From contig CAMDSG010000092.1 in the NCBI GenBank assembly GCA_945907055.1, forward strand, positions 1 through 6,855: a stretch of DNA of 6,855 bases. The letters run 5' to 3'. The DNA is from Bifidobacterium breve (lineage in GTDB: Bacteria; Actinomycetota; Acidimicrobiia; IMCC26256). This document shows positions 1 through 5,083 of this stretch, piece after piece (position 1 is the first letter of the stretch; every line of letters starts with the position of its first letter). The position numbers were made by a program, and so were the translations under genes. The notes below the pieces were generated by a model. The model was not told where the DNA came from. It saw nothing but the letters and a program-made list of their open reading frames with translations, and did no database searches.

Positions 1-795
1 TCCGGATCCGGCGGAGCGAGCAGAGGCCGTAGCGCCTCAGGCTCTCCGCGCAGCAGAAGCGAGAATGCGAGCGAGCCCAACTGGGCACGTGACGAACCTC
101 GTGGAGCCGGCCGCCCAGACTTCCGTGGTGATTCCCGCTCAGATTCTCGCGGTGATTCTCGTGGTCCTCGTAGTGACTCACGATCAGATTCACGTGGTGA
201 TTCTCGCGGTGATTCTCATGGTCCTCGTAGTGATTCACGTGGTGATTCTCGCGGTGATTCACGATCAGATTCTCGCGGCGGGCCTCGCTCAGAGTCTCGT
301 GGTGATTCTCGCGGCGATTCGCGCGGCGGGCCTCGCTCAGAGTCTCGTGGTGATTTCCGAGGTGATTCTCGCGGCGATTCTCGCGGCGGGCCTCGCTCAG
401 ATTCTCGTGGCGACTCTCGCGGTCCTCGTAGTGATTCACGCTCAGATTCACGCGGTGACTCTCGCTCAGATTTCCGCGGCGATTCTCGTGGCGATTCTCG
501 TGGTGCTGCGCGCAGCGACTCACGTGCAGACTTCCGTGGCGATTCTCGCGGTGGGCCTCGCTCAGAGTCTCGTGGCGATTCTCGCGGTGGGCCTCGCTCT
601 GATTCTCGTGGCGATTCACGCTCAGATTCTCGCGGTGACTCGCGTTCTGAGACTCGTAGCGCACCTCGAAGTGCCAATCCACGCGGTGCAAGCCGTGGCG
701 AGAGCCGCGGAGCACCTTCACGTGGAGCCGGTGCAGGCGGTCGTGAGCGCAGTGGTGGGGCTGGTAGCTCTAAGCCACGCTCGCCACGCGACTGA
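1..795 (+). CDS. C-terminal Gly/Ser-Asp-Ser-Arg repeat tail of a protein cut by the window start; possibly a DEAD-box RNA helicase
   Basis: Frame 1 is open from the first base to a TGA at 793-795, giving 264 residues with no start in view, so the N-terminus lies upstream. The visible part has no folded domain. Residues 1-40 are Ser/Gly/Arg-rich, 41-220 are tetrads of the form G-D-S-R or S-D-S-R (about 17 exact GDSR) with five GGPRS interruptions near residues 93, 109, 129, 184 and 196, and the end is Gly/Ala/Ser/Arg-rich. That this is the coding frame is supported by the repeat differences: they fall mainly at third positions (GGT/GGC, GAT/GAC, CGT/CGC/CGA, TCT/TCA/TCG), as expected if the protein is under selection. 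Arg and Asp alternate, so the tail is disordered and nearly charge-balanced. Basic Gly/Arg tails of this kind are known on bacterial DEAD-box RNA helicases, some ribonucleases and pseudouridine synthases. The helicase assignment is inference only; the coding call is firm. Confidence 0.85.
   Translation, partial: SGSGGASRGRSASGSPRSRSENASEPNWARDEPRGAGRPDFRGDSRSDSRGDSRGPRSDSRSDSRGDSRGDSHGPRSDSRGDSRGDSRSDSRGGPRSESRGDSRGDSRGGPRSESRGDFRGDSRGDSRGGPRSDSRGDSRGPRSDSRSDSRGDSRSDFRGDSRGDSRGAARSDSRADFRGDSRGGPRSESRGDSRGGPRSDSRGDSRSDSRGDSRSETRSAPRSANPRGASRGESRGAPSRGAGAGGRERSGGAGSSKPRSPRD
118..657 (+). repeat. 12-bp periodic coding repeat (GDSR/SDSR tetrads)
   Basis: Degenerate tandem repeats with a 12-bp unit, roughly GGT-GAT-TCT-CGC, run through the tail of the first gene. 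A longer word starting GGCGGGCCTCGCTCAG recurs at 277, 325 and 385, with close variants starting GGTGGGCCTCGCTC at 550 and 586. All spacings are multiples of 12 (48, 60, 165 minus a 9-bp phase shift, 36), which points to expansion and loss of whole tetrads with occasional irregular steps. Because the unit is a multiple of three, the other frames and the opposite strand also stay open and yield periodic but meaningless peptides. Confidence 0.9.
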
Positions 796-821
796 TCTGG
801 GCGCCTAACAAATATGTTGAG

Positions 822-863
822 AGTGATACCGCTGGCCTACTGGGTCAGCGGTATCACTATTTT
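822..863. terminator. Strong stem-loop terminator between convergent genes
   Basis: AGTGATACCGCTG (822-834) pairs perfectly with CAGCGGTATCACT (846-858). A G-T and two C-G pairs can extend the stem inward to a 5-nt loop (838-842). On the plus strand it is followed by ATTTT (859-863), the pattern of an intrinsic terminator 26 bp after the first gene's stop. On the minus strand the hairpin follows the cupin stop by about 20 bp, but the trailing tract (CTCAACATATTTG) is less T-rich. It is probably shared by both genes, with termination stronger on the plus strand. Confidence 0.85.
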
Positions 864-877
864 CAGGCTGTCTCTAT

Positions 878-1276
878 CTACGGGAATACGTACTCAACCT
901 CTGCGAATTCATCGGTTGCGAATGCGTAGAGGAAGCACAGCGTCTCAGTGCCTGTATTCCTCACGAAGTGCGGCATCGTTCCAGGGACGAAGACAATTGC
1001 TCCTGGCTCGACAGCCTCCTCTACTCCATCGAGGTAGACGGAGCCGTTCCCTGAAGTGAAGTAATAGAACTCGTGATGAGTGTGGTGGTGGAGTGCGCCC
1101 TCGACACTCGACCCTGCCTTTATCTCAGCGGTTCCAACTGTAAATCCGGCCGTCGGGGTTCTATCCGCGGAGAGCAGAGTTCTCCAGGAGACGATCCCGT
1201 CCCATCCCTCCACTTCACTATCGCGCTCGTGGGCAACATGAGCCTTTACTTCATCCATTTGGGCCAATCCACCCAT
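878..1276 (-). CDS. Small single-domain cupin protein
   Basis: A 132-residue single-domain cupin. Cupin motif 1 is at residues 63-77: His63, His65 and Glu69 are the expected metal ligands, in a His-rich cluster HHHTHHE, followed by FYYFTSGNG. Motif 2 is at 92-107 (GAIVFVPGTMPHFVRN), supplying the fourth ligand, His103. The protein is cytoplasmic: no signal peptide or membrane segment. Cupins of this size include metal-dependent dioxygenases, isomerases, lyases and sugar-binding proteins, so the substrate cannot be stated. Tyr71, two residues after Glu69, is shared with DMSP-lyase cupins but also with many ordinary ones. The start at 1276 fits a promoter about 20 bp upstream. A second ATG seven codons in (1258) is an alternative, and neither has a strong Shine-Dalgarno. 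The gene is convergent with the gene to its left and divergent from the oxidoreductase to its right, so it is probably a single-gene transcript. Confidence 0.88.
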   Translation of the reverse strand: MGGLAQMDEVKAHVAHERDSEVEGWDGIVSWRTLLSADRTPTAGFTVGTAEIKAGSSVEGALHHHTHHEFYYFTSGNGSVYLDGVEEAVEPGAIVFVPGTMPHFVRNTGTETLCFLYAFATDEFAEVEYVFP

Positions 1277-1302
1277 CTCTAAGCACCCTGAAGAGTGTCG
1301 CG

Positions 1303-1330
1303 ATTATTTGCCCATAGCCTAAGGTCACAA
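1303..1330 (-). promoter_or_regulatory. Putative sigma-70-type promoter of the cupin gene
   Basis: Read on the minus strand, TTGTGA (1330-1325) lies 16 bp before AATAAT (1308-1303). These match the TTGACA and TATAAT consensus at 4 of 6 and 5 of 6 positions. Transcription would begin near 1296, leaving a 5' leader of about 20 nt before the cupin ATG at 1276. A CCGC-TAC-GCGG inverted repeat (1332-1342) lies directly upstream of the -35 and could be a regulator site. No mapping data are available; this is a pattern match. Confidence 0.4.
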
Positions 1331-1368
1331 CCCGCTACGCGGATACCATCGGAGAAATGTTTTCGCCT

Positions 1369-1390
1369 GTGGTGCGCAATTCGCCACCAC
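1369..1390 (+). promoter_or_regulatory. Inverted repeat just before the oxidoreductase ribosome binding site
   Basis: GTGGTG (1369-1374) and CACCAC (1385-1390) are a perfect 6-bp inverted repeat. Two more pairs form inside it (CG with CG) if one C is bulged, leaving a loop of about 5 nt. The right arm ends 5 bp before the AGGGAG ribosome binding site (1396-1401) of the luciferase-like gene. It could be an operator for a dimeric repressor or a leader hairpin affecting translation. No T-run follows, so it is not an intrinsic terminator. Confidence 0.35.
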
Positions 1391-1405
1391 CTCTTAGGGA
1401 GCGCA

Positions 1406-2293
1406 ATGACAGTAGATATCGGTCGCATAGGAGTCTGGAGTGGAGTATTCGATGCCCACCCAATGAGCGCGGTACAAGATGCCTGCGTAGAGATCGAGGC
1501 AATGGGCTACTCCACAGTCTGGCTACCCGAGGCAGTGGGGCGCGATCCCTTTGTAGCCGCAGGAGCCTGCCTCGCCGCGACGACTTCACTGCGCCTCGCC
1601 ACCGGTATCGCGAATATTTATGCGCGTGACCCAATGACGACGGTTGCATGTCAGCGCACACTCGCCGAGGCATACCCCGGTAGGTTCATGCTCGGGCTTG
1701 GGGTTAGTCATCATCACCTTGTTGAGCGCCTGCGCAAGCACGACTACTCAAAGCCGCTTGCCTATATGCAGGAGTACCTAAAGGCTATGGACGAAGCAAT
1801 GTTCGTAGCAGTTGGCCCCGAGGAAGATCCCGGGCGCGTGATCGCAGCGCTTGGCCCCAAGATGCTCAAGACTGCAGCGACGCAGGCCACTGGCGCACAC
1901 CCATACTTGACAACTCCCGAGCACACATTGCGCGCAAGGGAAGTAATGGGGGAGGGGGCATTGCTCGCTCCTGAGCAGATGGTGGTGGTCGAGACCGACC
2001 CTGAGAAGGCGAGATCAGTAGGGCGAAAGAGTCTTGCTATCTACCTGCGAGCACCTAACTACCAGCGCAATCTCTTAACCCTTGGTTTCGAGGAGTCCGA
2101 TTGGGCGGACCCCAATAACGCGAGCGACCGCCTCGTGGACGGACTCATTGCATGGGGCACCCCAGAGCAGATCAAAGTTCGAGTCGATGCTCATCTGGCT
2201 GCTGGGGCAGATCACGTCTGCATCCAAACCCTCCGCGCCGATACGAAGATGCCGCTAGACGACTGGCGCGCTATGGCTGCAGTTCTTAATTAG
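1406..2293 (+). CDS. Luciferase-like F420-dependent oxidoreductase (MSMEG_4141-type, TIGR03620-like)
   Basis: A 295-residue TIM-barrel protein of the bacterial-luciferase-like family that uses the deazaflavin F420. It resembles the subgroup named after mycobacterial MSMEG_4141: the N-terminal strand IGRIGVWSG (5-13), WLPEAVGRDPF (39-49), ATGIANIYARDP (65-76), GRFMLGLGVSHHH (92-104), GAHPYLTTPEHT (163-174) and the C-terminal GADHVCIQTL (267-276). Length is normal for the group and it looks intact. The physiological substrate of these enzymes is generally unknown; members are assumed to be soluble hydride-transfer enzymes. The ATG at 1406 is chosen because AGGGAG (1396-1401) sits 4 nt before it and the family's first beta-strand starts at once. 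An upstream in-frame ATG at 1295 would add 37 residues, would overlap the cupin promoter region and shows no family similarity. Its presence implies that the host makes F420. The last codons and the stop are embedded in a tandem repeat. Confidence 0.93.
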   Translation: MTVDIGRIGVWSGVFDAHPMSAVQDACVEIEAMGYSTVWLPEAVGRDPFVAAGACLAATTSLRLATGIANIYARDPMTTVACQRTLAEAYPGRFMLGLGVSHHHLVERLRKHDYSKPLAYMQEYLKAMDEAMFVAVGPEEDPGRVIAALGPKMLKTAATQATGAHPYLTTPEHTLRAREVMGEGALLAPEQMVVVETDPEKARSVGRKSLAIYLRAPNYQRNLLTLGFEESDWADPNNASDRLVDGLIAWGTPEQIKVRVDAHLAAGADHVCIQTLRADTKMPLDDWRAMAAVLN

Positions 2294-2326
2294 CTGGTTC
2301 TTAATTAGCTGGTCTTAATTAGCTGG
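2283..2326. repeat. Three tandem copies of a 15-bp stop-codon repeat between convergent genes
   Basis: TTCTTAATTAGCTGG occurs at 2283-2297 and 2298-2312, then as a 14-bp copy lacking one T at 2313-2326. A TTCTT fragment (2327-2331) begins a fourth. Copy 1 encodes the last residues and TAG stop of the oxidoreductase (...V-L-N-stop), and copy 2 repeats L-N-stop in the same frame. On the minus strand each unit also carries TAA triplets. The array fills nearly all of the 37-bp gap to the stop codon of the convergent universal stress protein gene (2331-2333). It probably arose by replication slippage. I see no hairpin with a T-tract here, so the two convergent genes lack an obvious terminator between them. 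Confidence 0.95.
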
Positions 2327-2330
2327 TTCT

Positions 2331-2795
2331 TTACCCCTGGGTCTCGACATCAACTACGAGAACAGAACATGCTGCGTGATGCACAACTCTGTTCGCGACA
2401 CTTCCCTGAAAGAACCTCTTCTTGGTGTGCATGCCGTGATTGCCTACGACGATTAGATCAGCGCTTAAATCCCTTGCGAGTTCTATAAGAACATCTGCTG
2501 GCTCGCCACCGAGAGAGTGCTCTGTTACCGGTACCCCAGCCTCCGAGGCGATAGCGCGAGCCGATGCGATTGCTGTCTCGTTCTCGGCTTCAATGGCCTC
2601 GTCGAGCGCCTCGAAATCGATAGATGCAGCACCTGGGGCGCTGTCAGCGATACCGGCAGCTATCGAGGTTACGGGCTTGAATCCGTGAGCGATGTGGAGT
2701 GTCGCTCCGGATATCTTTGCTAGCCCTGCGGCGTGGCCAACGACTGCAAGATCCTTATCTGTGCCATTGGTTCCTACAACGATTGACTTATACAT
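2331..2795 (-). CDS. UspA-family universal stress protein, ATP-binding type
   Basis: A 154-residue single Usp domain, the family's normal length. Strand 1 is YKSIVVGTNGT (2-12). The nucleotide-binding signature G-x2-G-x9-G-S is complete: Gly118, Gly121, Gly131 and Ser132, followed by the terminal strand CSVLVVDV (143-150). This signature marks the ATP-binding class (MJ0577-like) rather than the non-binding UspA class. Residue 10 is Asn where most ATP-binding members have Asp in G-T-D-G-S, a residue expected to contact adenine, so binding should be confirmed. These proteins are soluble dimers made under starvation, hypoxia or other stress; the specific role here is unknown. Two ATGs lie two codons apart. 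GGAGG (2807-2803) ends one base before the first (2801) but 7 bases before the second (2795), so the second is preferred. It faces the oxidoreductase gene convergently, and a structured intergenic block separates it from the beta-helix gene upstream. Confidence 0.93.
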   Translation of the reverse strand: MYKSIVVGTNGTDKDLAVVGHAAGLAKISGATLHIAHGFKPVTSIAAGIADSAPGAASIDFEALDEAIEAENETAIASARAIASEAGVPVTEHSLGGEPADVLIELARDLSADLIVVGNHGMHTKKRFFQGSVANRVVHHAACSVLVVDVETQG

Positions 2796-2802
2796 TGGCA
2801 TT

Positions 2803-2807
2803 CCTCC
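2803..2807 (-). promoter_or_regulatory. Ribosome binding site that decides the universal stress protein start
   Basis: GGAGG on the minus strand is 7 nt from the ATG at 2795 (M-Y-K-S) and only 1 nt from the ATG at 2801 (M-P-M-Y-K-S). The normal 5-9 nt spacing therefore selects the shorter product. Confidence 0.75.
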
Positions 2808-2856
2808 GGGCTCACAAGTTTGGCTGGCCCGAGTGGTTAGGGCAGCTGGTCAGAGC

Positions 2857-2901
2857 GAAGGGTAGCGAACTTTCGGCCGCTAGCCGTGCTCGCTACCCTT
2901 C
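2857..2901 (-). terminator. Perfect 12-bp stem with an inner stem; terminator-like hairpin after the beta-helix gene
   Basis: GAAGGGTAGCGA (2857-2868) is perfectly complementary to TCGCTACCCTTC (2890-2901). Inside the 21-nt loop, CGGC (2874-2877) can pair with GCCG (2883-2886). The structure lies about 32 bp downstream of the beta-helix stop, the position expected for its terminator, and ahead of the universal stress protein gene on the same strand. No T-run follows on either strand, so it would be a U-poor or Rho-assisted terminator, an mRNA-stabilising hairpin or a leader element. The fold is certain as base complementarity; its function is not. Confidence 0.5.
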
Positions 2902-2932
2902 ACCTCTCTATAGAGCCCTCTGGGCCTCGGCG

Positions 2933-4288
2933 TTAGCGCCCGCTCCAGTTGTTGACCCCGACTGTTGCGTTGGACCTCTCTGTATTCAACGCGAACGGCT
3001 GGGAGTTAGCGACGACTCGATTGGAGTTATTCGAGATATTTACCGACGACCATCTCGAGACTGTGATGAGAGATCGGTGCAGATTGTTACGTCGAAACTC
3101 TGTGGGGTCGAGACTGCGGTTTCCGGTGATCGTTGCCCCGGCCCTAAGTGAGTCCGAGCCGTTGCCGATCTCCATCACTAGGTGCCCCTTCACGATGGTG
3201 TTATTCGTGATCGATAGACCGGAGGCCTCGCTCGTCTTGTGCCCGGCGAACTGGAAGTACCCAAGGTTGCCTGATTCCCCTGTGTTGGCGGTAATAGTTA
3301 CGTCCTTCCAGCCGTGTATTGCCGCTGGTTCCGAGTCGAAGAGGTATCTCTTCACATTGGTGAAGTTGTTGCGCTGAATTAGGAGTTTGTTGCCTCCGTG
3401 GATCACGATGCCCTGGCGCCCAGCACTAGCCATCGTGTTGTCCTCAATGATTACGTCCTTGAGGAGCTTTCCTCTTGATGTTTGGCTAGCGAGATAGATG
3501 AAGTCTCCCCAGACGTTGCGGATGCCGAGGTGATCAACCTTCATATTCTGGGCAACGTCGTCGTCGTTGTCTCCGCCAATGAGGATCCCCATCCAATCTT
3601 CGCGGTTGGGGTCGTAGCGTCCACCCGTTGCGGAGCCAACAAGGAATCCGTTAGTGATCCGCACGTTTGTTGCGCCCGAGGTGAAGATCATCGGATTTCC
3701 CCAGCGCTTCCGGGCATCGAGTACTTCACCGCTTCCCCAGCGCCAAGGTTGAACTGTGCGCTGAACAATGGTTGAACCGTTTAGGTCGAGCGTGACGTTA
3801 GATGCATCGAATGACGGGAGGCTTCGCCACATATTGCCGACGATCCCACCGGTCACGTTCCCGGATCGCTTCCTAAGGAGGAGGGTGTAGTCGGACCAGT
3901 AGGTACCAGCCTTGGCGAATCGAATCGTCATTGGTTTTGCGGCGCTCGCTGCTGGGATCGAGGCAACCCACTCCTGGAGAGCGGTTGAGACCTCAGTGGC
4001 ACCTGTAGCGTCGATGCTGCTCGGCACCGTAAAGACTCCATTTACACCAACTGCCGGCGGGCGCGTTGGGAGCGGTGTAGTGGTAGTTGTCGTGGCAGAG
4101 ATACCTGCCCCGCCGCAGGTGGTCGAGGGGATTCGTGCCCTCGCGCTCCATGCCGGTGCAGTCTCGGTGGTGCAGATGGTTGCGGCACTTGCCTGCACAA
4201 TCGGTCCGATTCCAATTGACGCTGTTGTAATAGCGGCTGCCCCCGCAATGAGGGCGAGTCGCCGGGATCCACTTACGGCAAATCGCAT
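2933..4288 (-). CDS. Secreted right-handed parallel beta-helix protein with Thr-rich spacer
   Basis: A 451-residue exported protein. Residues 1-35 form a signal peptide: basic start with Arg9-Arg10, a hydrophobic core, and VQASA before a probable signal-peptidase I cut after Ala35. Next comes a short segment with Cys39 and Cys58, which may form a disulfide, then a Thr/Pro-rich spacer (65-78, six consecutive Thr). From about residue 86 the sequence is a pectate-lyase-like right-handed beta-helix. It has an N-terminal cap (TALQEWVASI, FAKAGTY), a NVTLDLNGSTI coil, and repeated Asn-rich turns such as VIIEDNTM (279-286), LLIQRNNF (302-309), VTITANTG (330-337), LSITNNTI (358-365) and ATITGNRS (385-392). 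The fold is shared by polysaccharide lyases, glycosidases and phage-type adhesins. No active-site set is clear, so enzyme or surface-binding protein cannot be decided. There is no sortase motif or C-terminal anchor. Start: GGAGG (4299-4295) lies 6 nt before the ATG. Transcribed alone, divergently from the peroxidase gene. Confidence 0.88.
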   Translation of the reverse strand: MRFAVSGSRRLALIAGAAAITTASIGIGPIVQASAATICTTETAPAWSARARIPSTTCGGAGISATTTTTTPLPTRPPAVGVNGVFTVPSSIDATGATEVSTALQEWVASIPAASAAKPMTIRFAKAGTYWSDYTLLLRKRSGNVTGGIVGNMWRSLPSFDASNVTLDLNGSTIVQRTVQPWRWGSGEVLDARKRWGNPMIFTSGATNVRITNGFLVGSATGGRYDPNREDWMGILIGGDNDDDVAQNMKVDHLGIRNVWGDFIYLASQTSRGKLLKDVIIEDNTMASAGRQGIVIHGGNKLLIQRNNFTNVKRYLFDSEPAAIHGWKDVTITANTGESGNLGYFQFAGHKTSEASGLSITNNTIVKGHLVMEIGNGSDSLRAGATITGNRSLDPTEFRRNNLHRSLITVSRWSSVNISNNSNRVVANSQPFALNTERSNATVGVNNWSGR

Positions 4289-4522
4289 TTCCGACCTCCA
4301 AGTTGATGCAGCAATTCGGTGAACTGCTCGCTGATCTGTCTCTAATTACTCAACCCATCGTCTTCGGGGGCCTTGTGCCTTGAGGCTCTCCAGGGGAATG
4401 ACGCGTAAGCCCTATGTTTTGATCGCTGCGCTAGAAAAAAGAGGGTAAAAGTGCCTAGACTAAGAAGCGTTCAAGAATTTAAAAGCGAGTATCTGCCTAC
4501 TAATTAAAACTCCGGAGATGTA
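4289..4522. other. Divergent intergenic region between beta-helix and peroxidase genes
   Basis: This 234-bp gap must hold the promoters of both flanking genes. On the left it carries the beta-helix ribosome binding site (4295-4299) and an imperfect inverted repeat, GCAATTC-GGT-GAACTGC (4311-4327, one mismatch), in that gene's leader. The right half is AT-richer than the genes, with an A-run (4435-4440) and TTTAAAA- and TAATTAAAA-type stretches before the peroxidase ribosome binding site GGAG (4514-4517, 5 nt from ATG). TTGATC (4419-4424) resembles a -35 box, but I found no convincing -10 at the right distance. No open reading frame of worth, RNA gene or riboswitch was recognised. Confidence 0.5.
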
Positions 4523-5011
4523 ATGACAATTGCCGAGATCGACCTTGCACTAATCGATGGAACCCAAGGTGCACTAGGCCTGACGGATTCAAAAGTCACC
4601 CTCGTGGTCAATGTGGCGTCTCAGTGCGGCCTCACCCCTCAATATGAGGGCTTGGTGAGACTCCACGACACCTATCTCGAGAAGGGGCTAGTTGTGCTTG
4701 GGGTTCCCTGCAACCAGTTCATGGGCCAGGAGCCTGGGAGTCATGAGGAGATCGCAACCTTCTGTGCCTCAAACTATGGGGTTGATTTTCCACTGACAGA
4801 GAAGATCGAGGTCAATGGCGAAGGTAGGCATGCTCTCTATGAGGCGCTTACCCCGGCAGCCGACTCTGAGGGCCACTCTGGTGATATCCGGTGGAACTTC
4901 GAGAAGTTCCTCATTGGGCGTGATGGCTCGGTAATCGGGCGTTTTTCGCCGGCTGTTGAGCCAGGGGATGAGGCAATTATCTCAGCAATTGAGGCTGCGC
5001 TAATAGCCTGA
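4523..5011 (+). CDS. Glutathione-peroxidase-family peroxidase, probably thioredoxin-dependent
   Basis: A 162-residue thioredoxin-fold peroxidase that reduces hydrogen peroxide and organic or lipid hydroperoxides. The family signatures are all present: NVASQCGLTPQYEGL with peroxidatic Cys35, GVPCNQFMGQEPGS with catalytic Gln69, and WNFEKFLI with Trp124 and Asn125, completing the Cys/Gln/Trp/Asn tetrad. It uses Cys, not selenocysteine. Cys81 in ATFCASNYGVDFP corresponds to the resolving cysteine of yeast Gpx3-type enzymes, so a Cys35-Cys81 disulfide reduced by thioredoxin is more likely than glutathione dependence. That fits actinobacteria, which mostly use mycothiol instead of glutathione. It also lacks the subunit-interface loop of tetrameric animal enzymes. 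It is intact, cytoplasmic and of normal length. The start is supported by GGAG (4514-4517). It lies 72 bp upstream of typA on the same strand with no clear terminator between them, so read-through into typA is possible. Confidence 0.95.
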   Translation: MTIAEIDLALIDGTQGALGLTDSKVTLVVNVASQCGLTPQYEGLVRLHDTYLEKGLVVLGVPCNQFMGQEPGSHEEIATFCASNYGVDFPLTEKIEVNGEGRHALYEALTPAADSEGHSGDIRWNFEKFLIGRDGSVIGRFSPAVEPGDEAIISAIEAALIA

Positions 5012-5083
5012 ACGCCTTAAGCGGGTAATCTCCCCCGATGCCTCCGCCGCCCCTGGCGTGTTGGCCACCCCCGGAAGGACACA

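Noticed and set aside
118..657. RGD motifs as integrin-binding adhesion sites.
   Set aside because: The tripeptide arises mechanically from the GDSR repeat, and no signal peptide or surface anchor is visible; an RNA-binding tail is simpler.
118..657. A CRISPR array suggested by the regular repeats.
   Set aside because: The repeats are contiguous 12-bp coding units with no unique spacers, and no cas genes are present.
216..677. A 153-codon minus-strand frame of Arg-Glu-Ser-Pro repeats.
   Set aside because: It is the antisense reading of the same 12-bp repeat, kept open only because the unit length is a multiple of three.
65..808. A 247-codon plus-strand frame with a start codon and hydrophobic Ile/Leu/Val/Ala repeats resembling a membrane protein.
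   Set aside because: It is the second frame of the 12-bp coding repeat. Frame 1 is open through the same stretch, varies at third codon positions and ends next to a strong terminator; this frame has no ribosome binding site or family similarity.
814..1282. Plus-strand open frames (814-1059 and 1073-1282) across the cupin region.
   Set aside because: They are antisense to a cupin gene with both family motifs intact, and the first starts inside the terminator region without a ribosome binding site.
2821..2905. A tRNA gene suggested by CGAGTGGTTAGGGCAGCTGGTCAGAGC, which resembles Leu/Ser and Ala/Ile D-arms.
   Set aside because: There is no T-arm GGTTCGA-type sequence on either strand, no acceptor stem pairing and no proper anticodon arm. 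The stem that follows is a simple long hairpin.
2440..3377. Several plus-strand open frames of 68-150 codons across the universal stress protein and beta-helix genes.
   Set aside because: They lie antisense to well-supported genes, have no recognisable domains and span the intergenic hairpin.
3912..4322. A 136-codon plus-strand frame rich in Ala and Val over the start of the beta-helix gene.
   Set aside because: It mirrors the signal peptide and Thr-rich spacer in antisense, and the minus-strand gene has a well-placed GGAGG and a coherent export signal.
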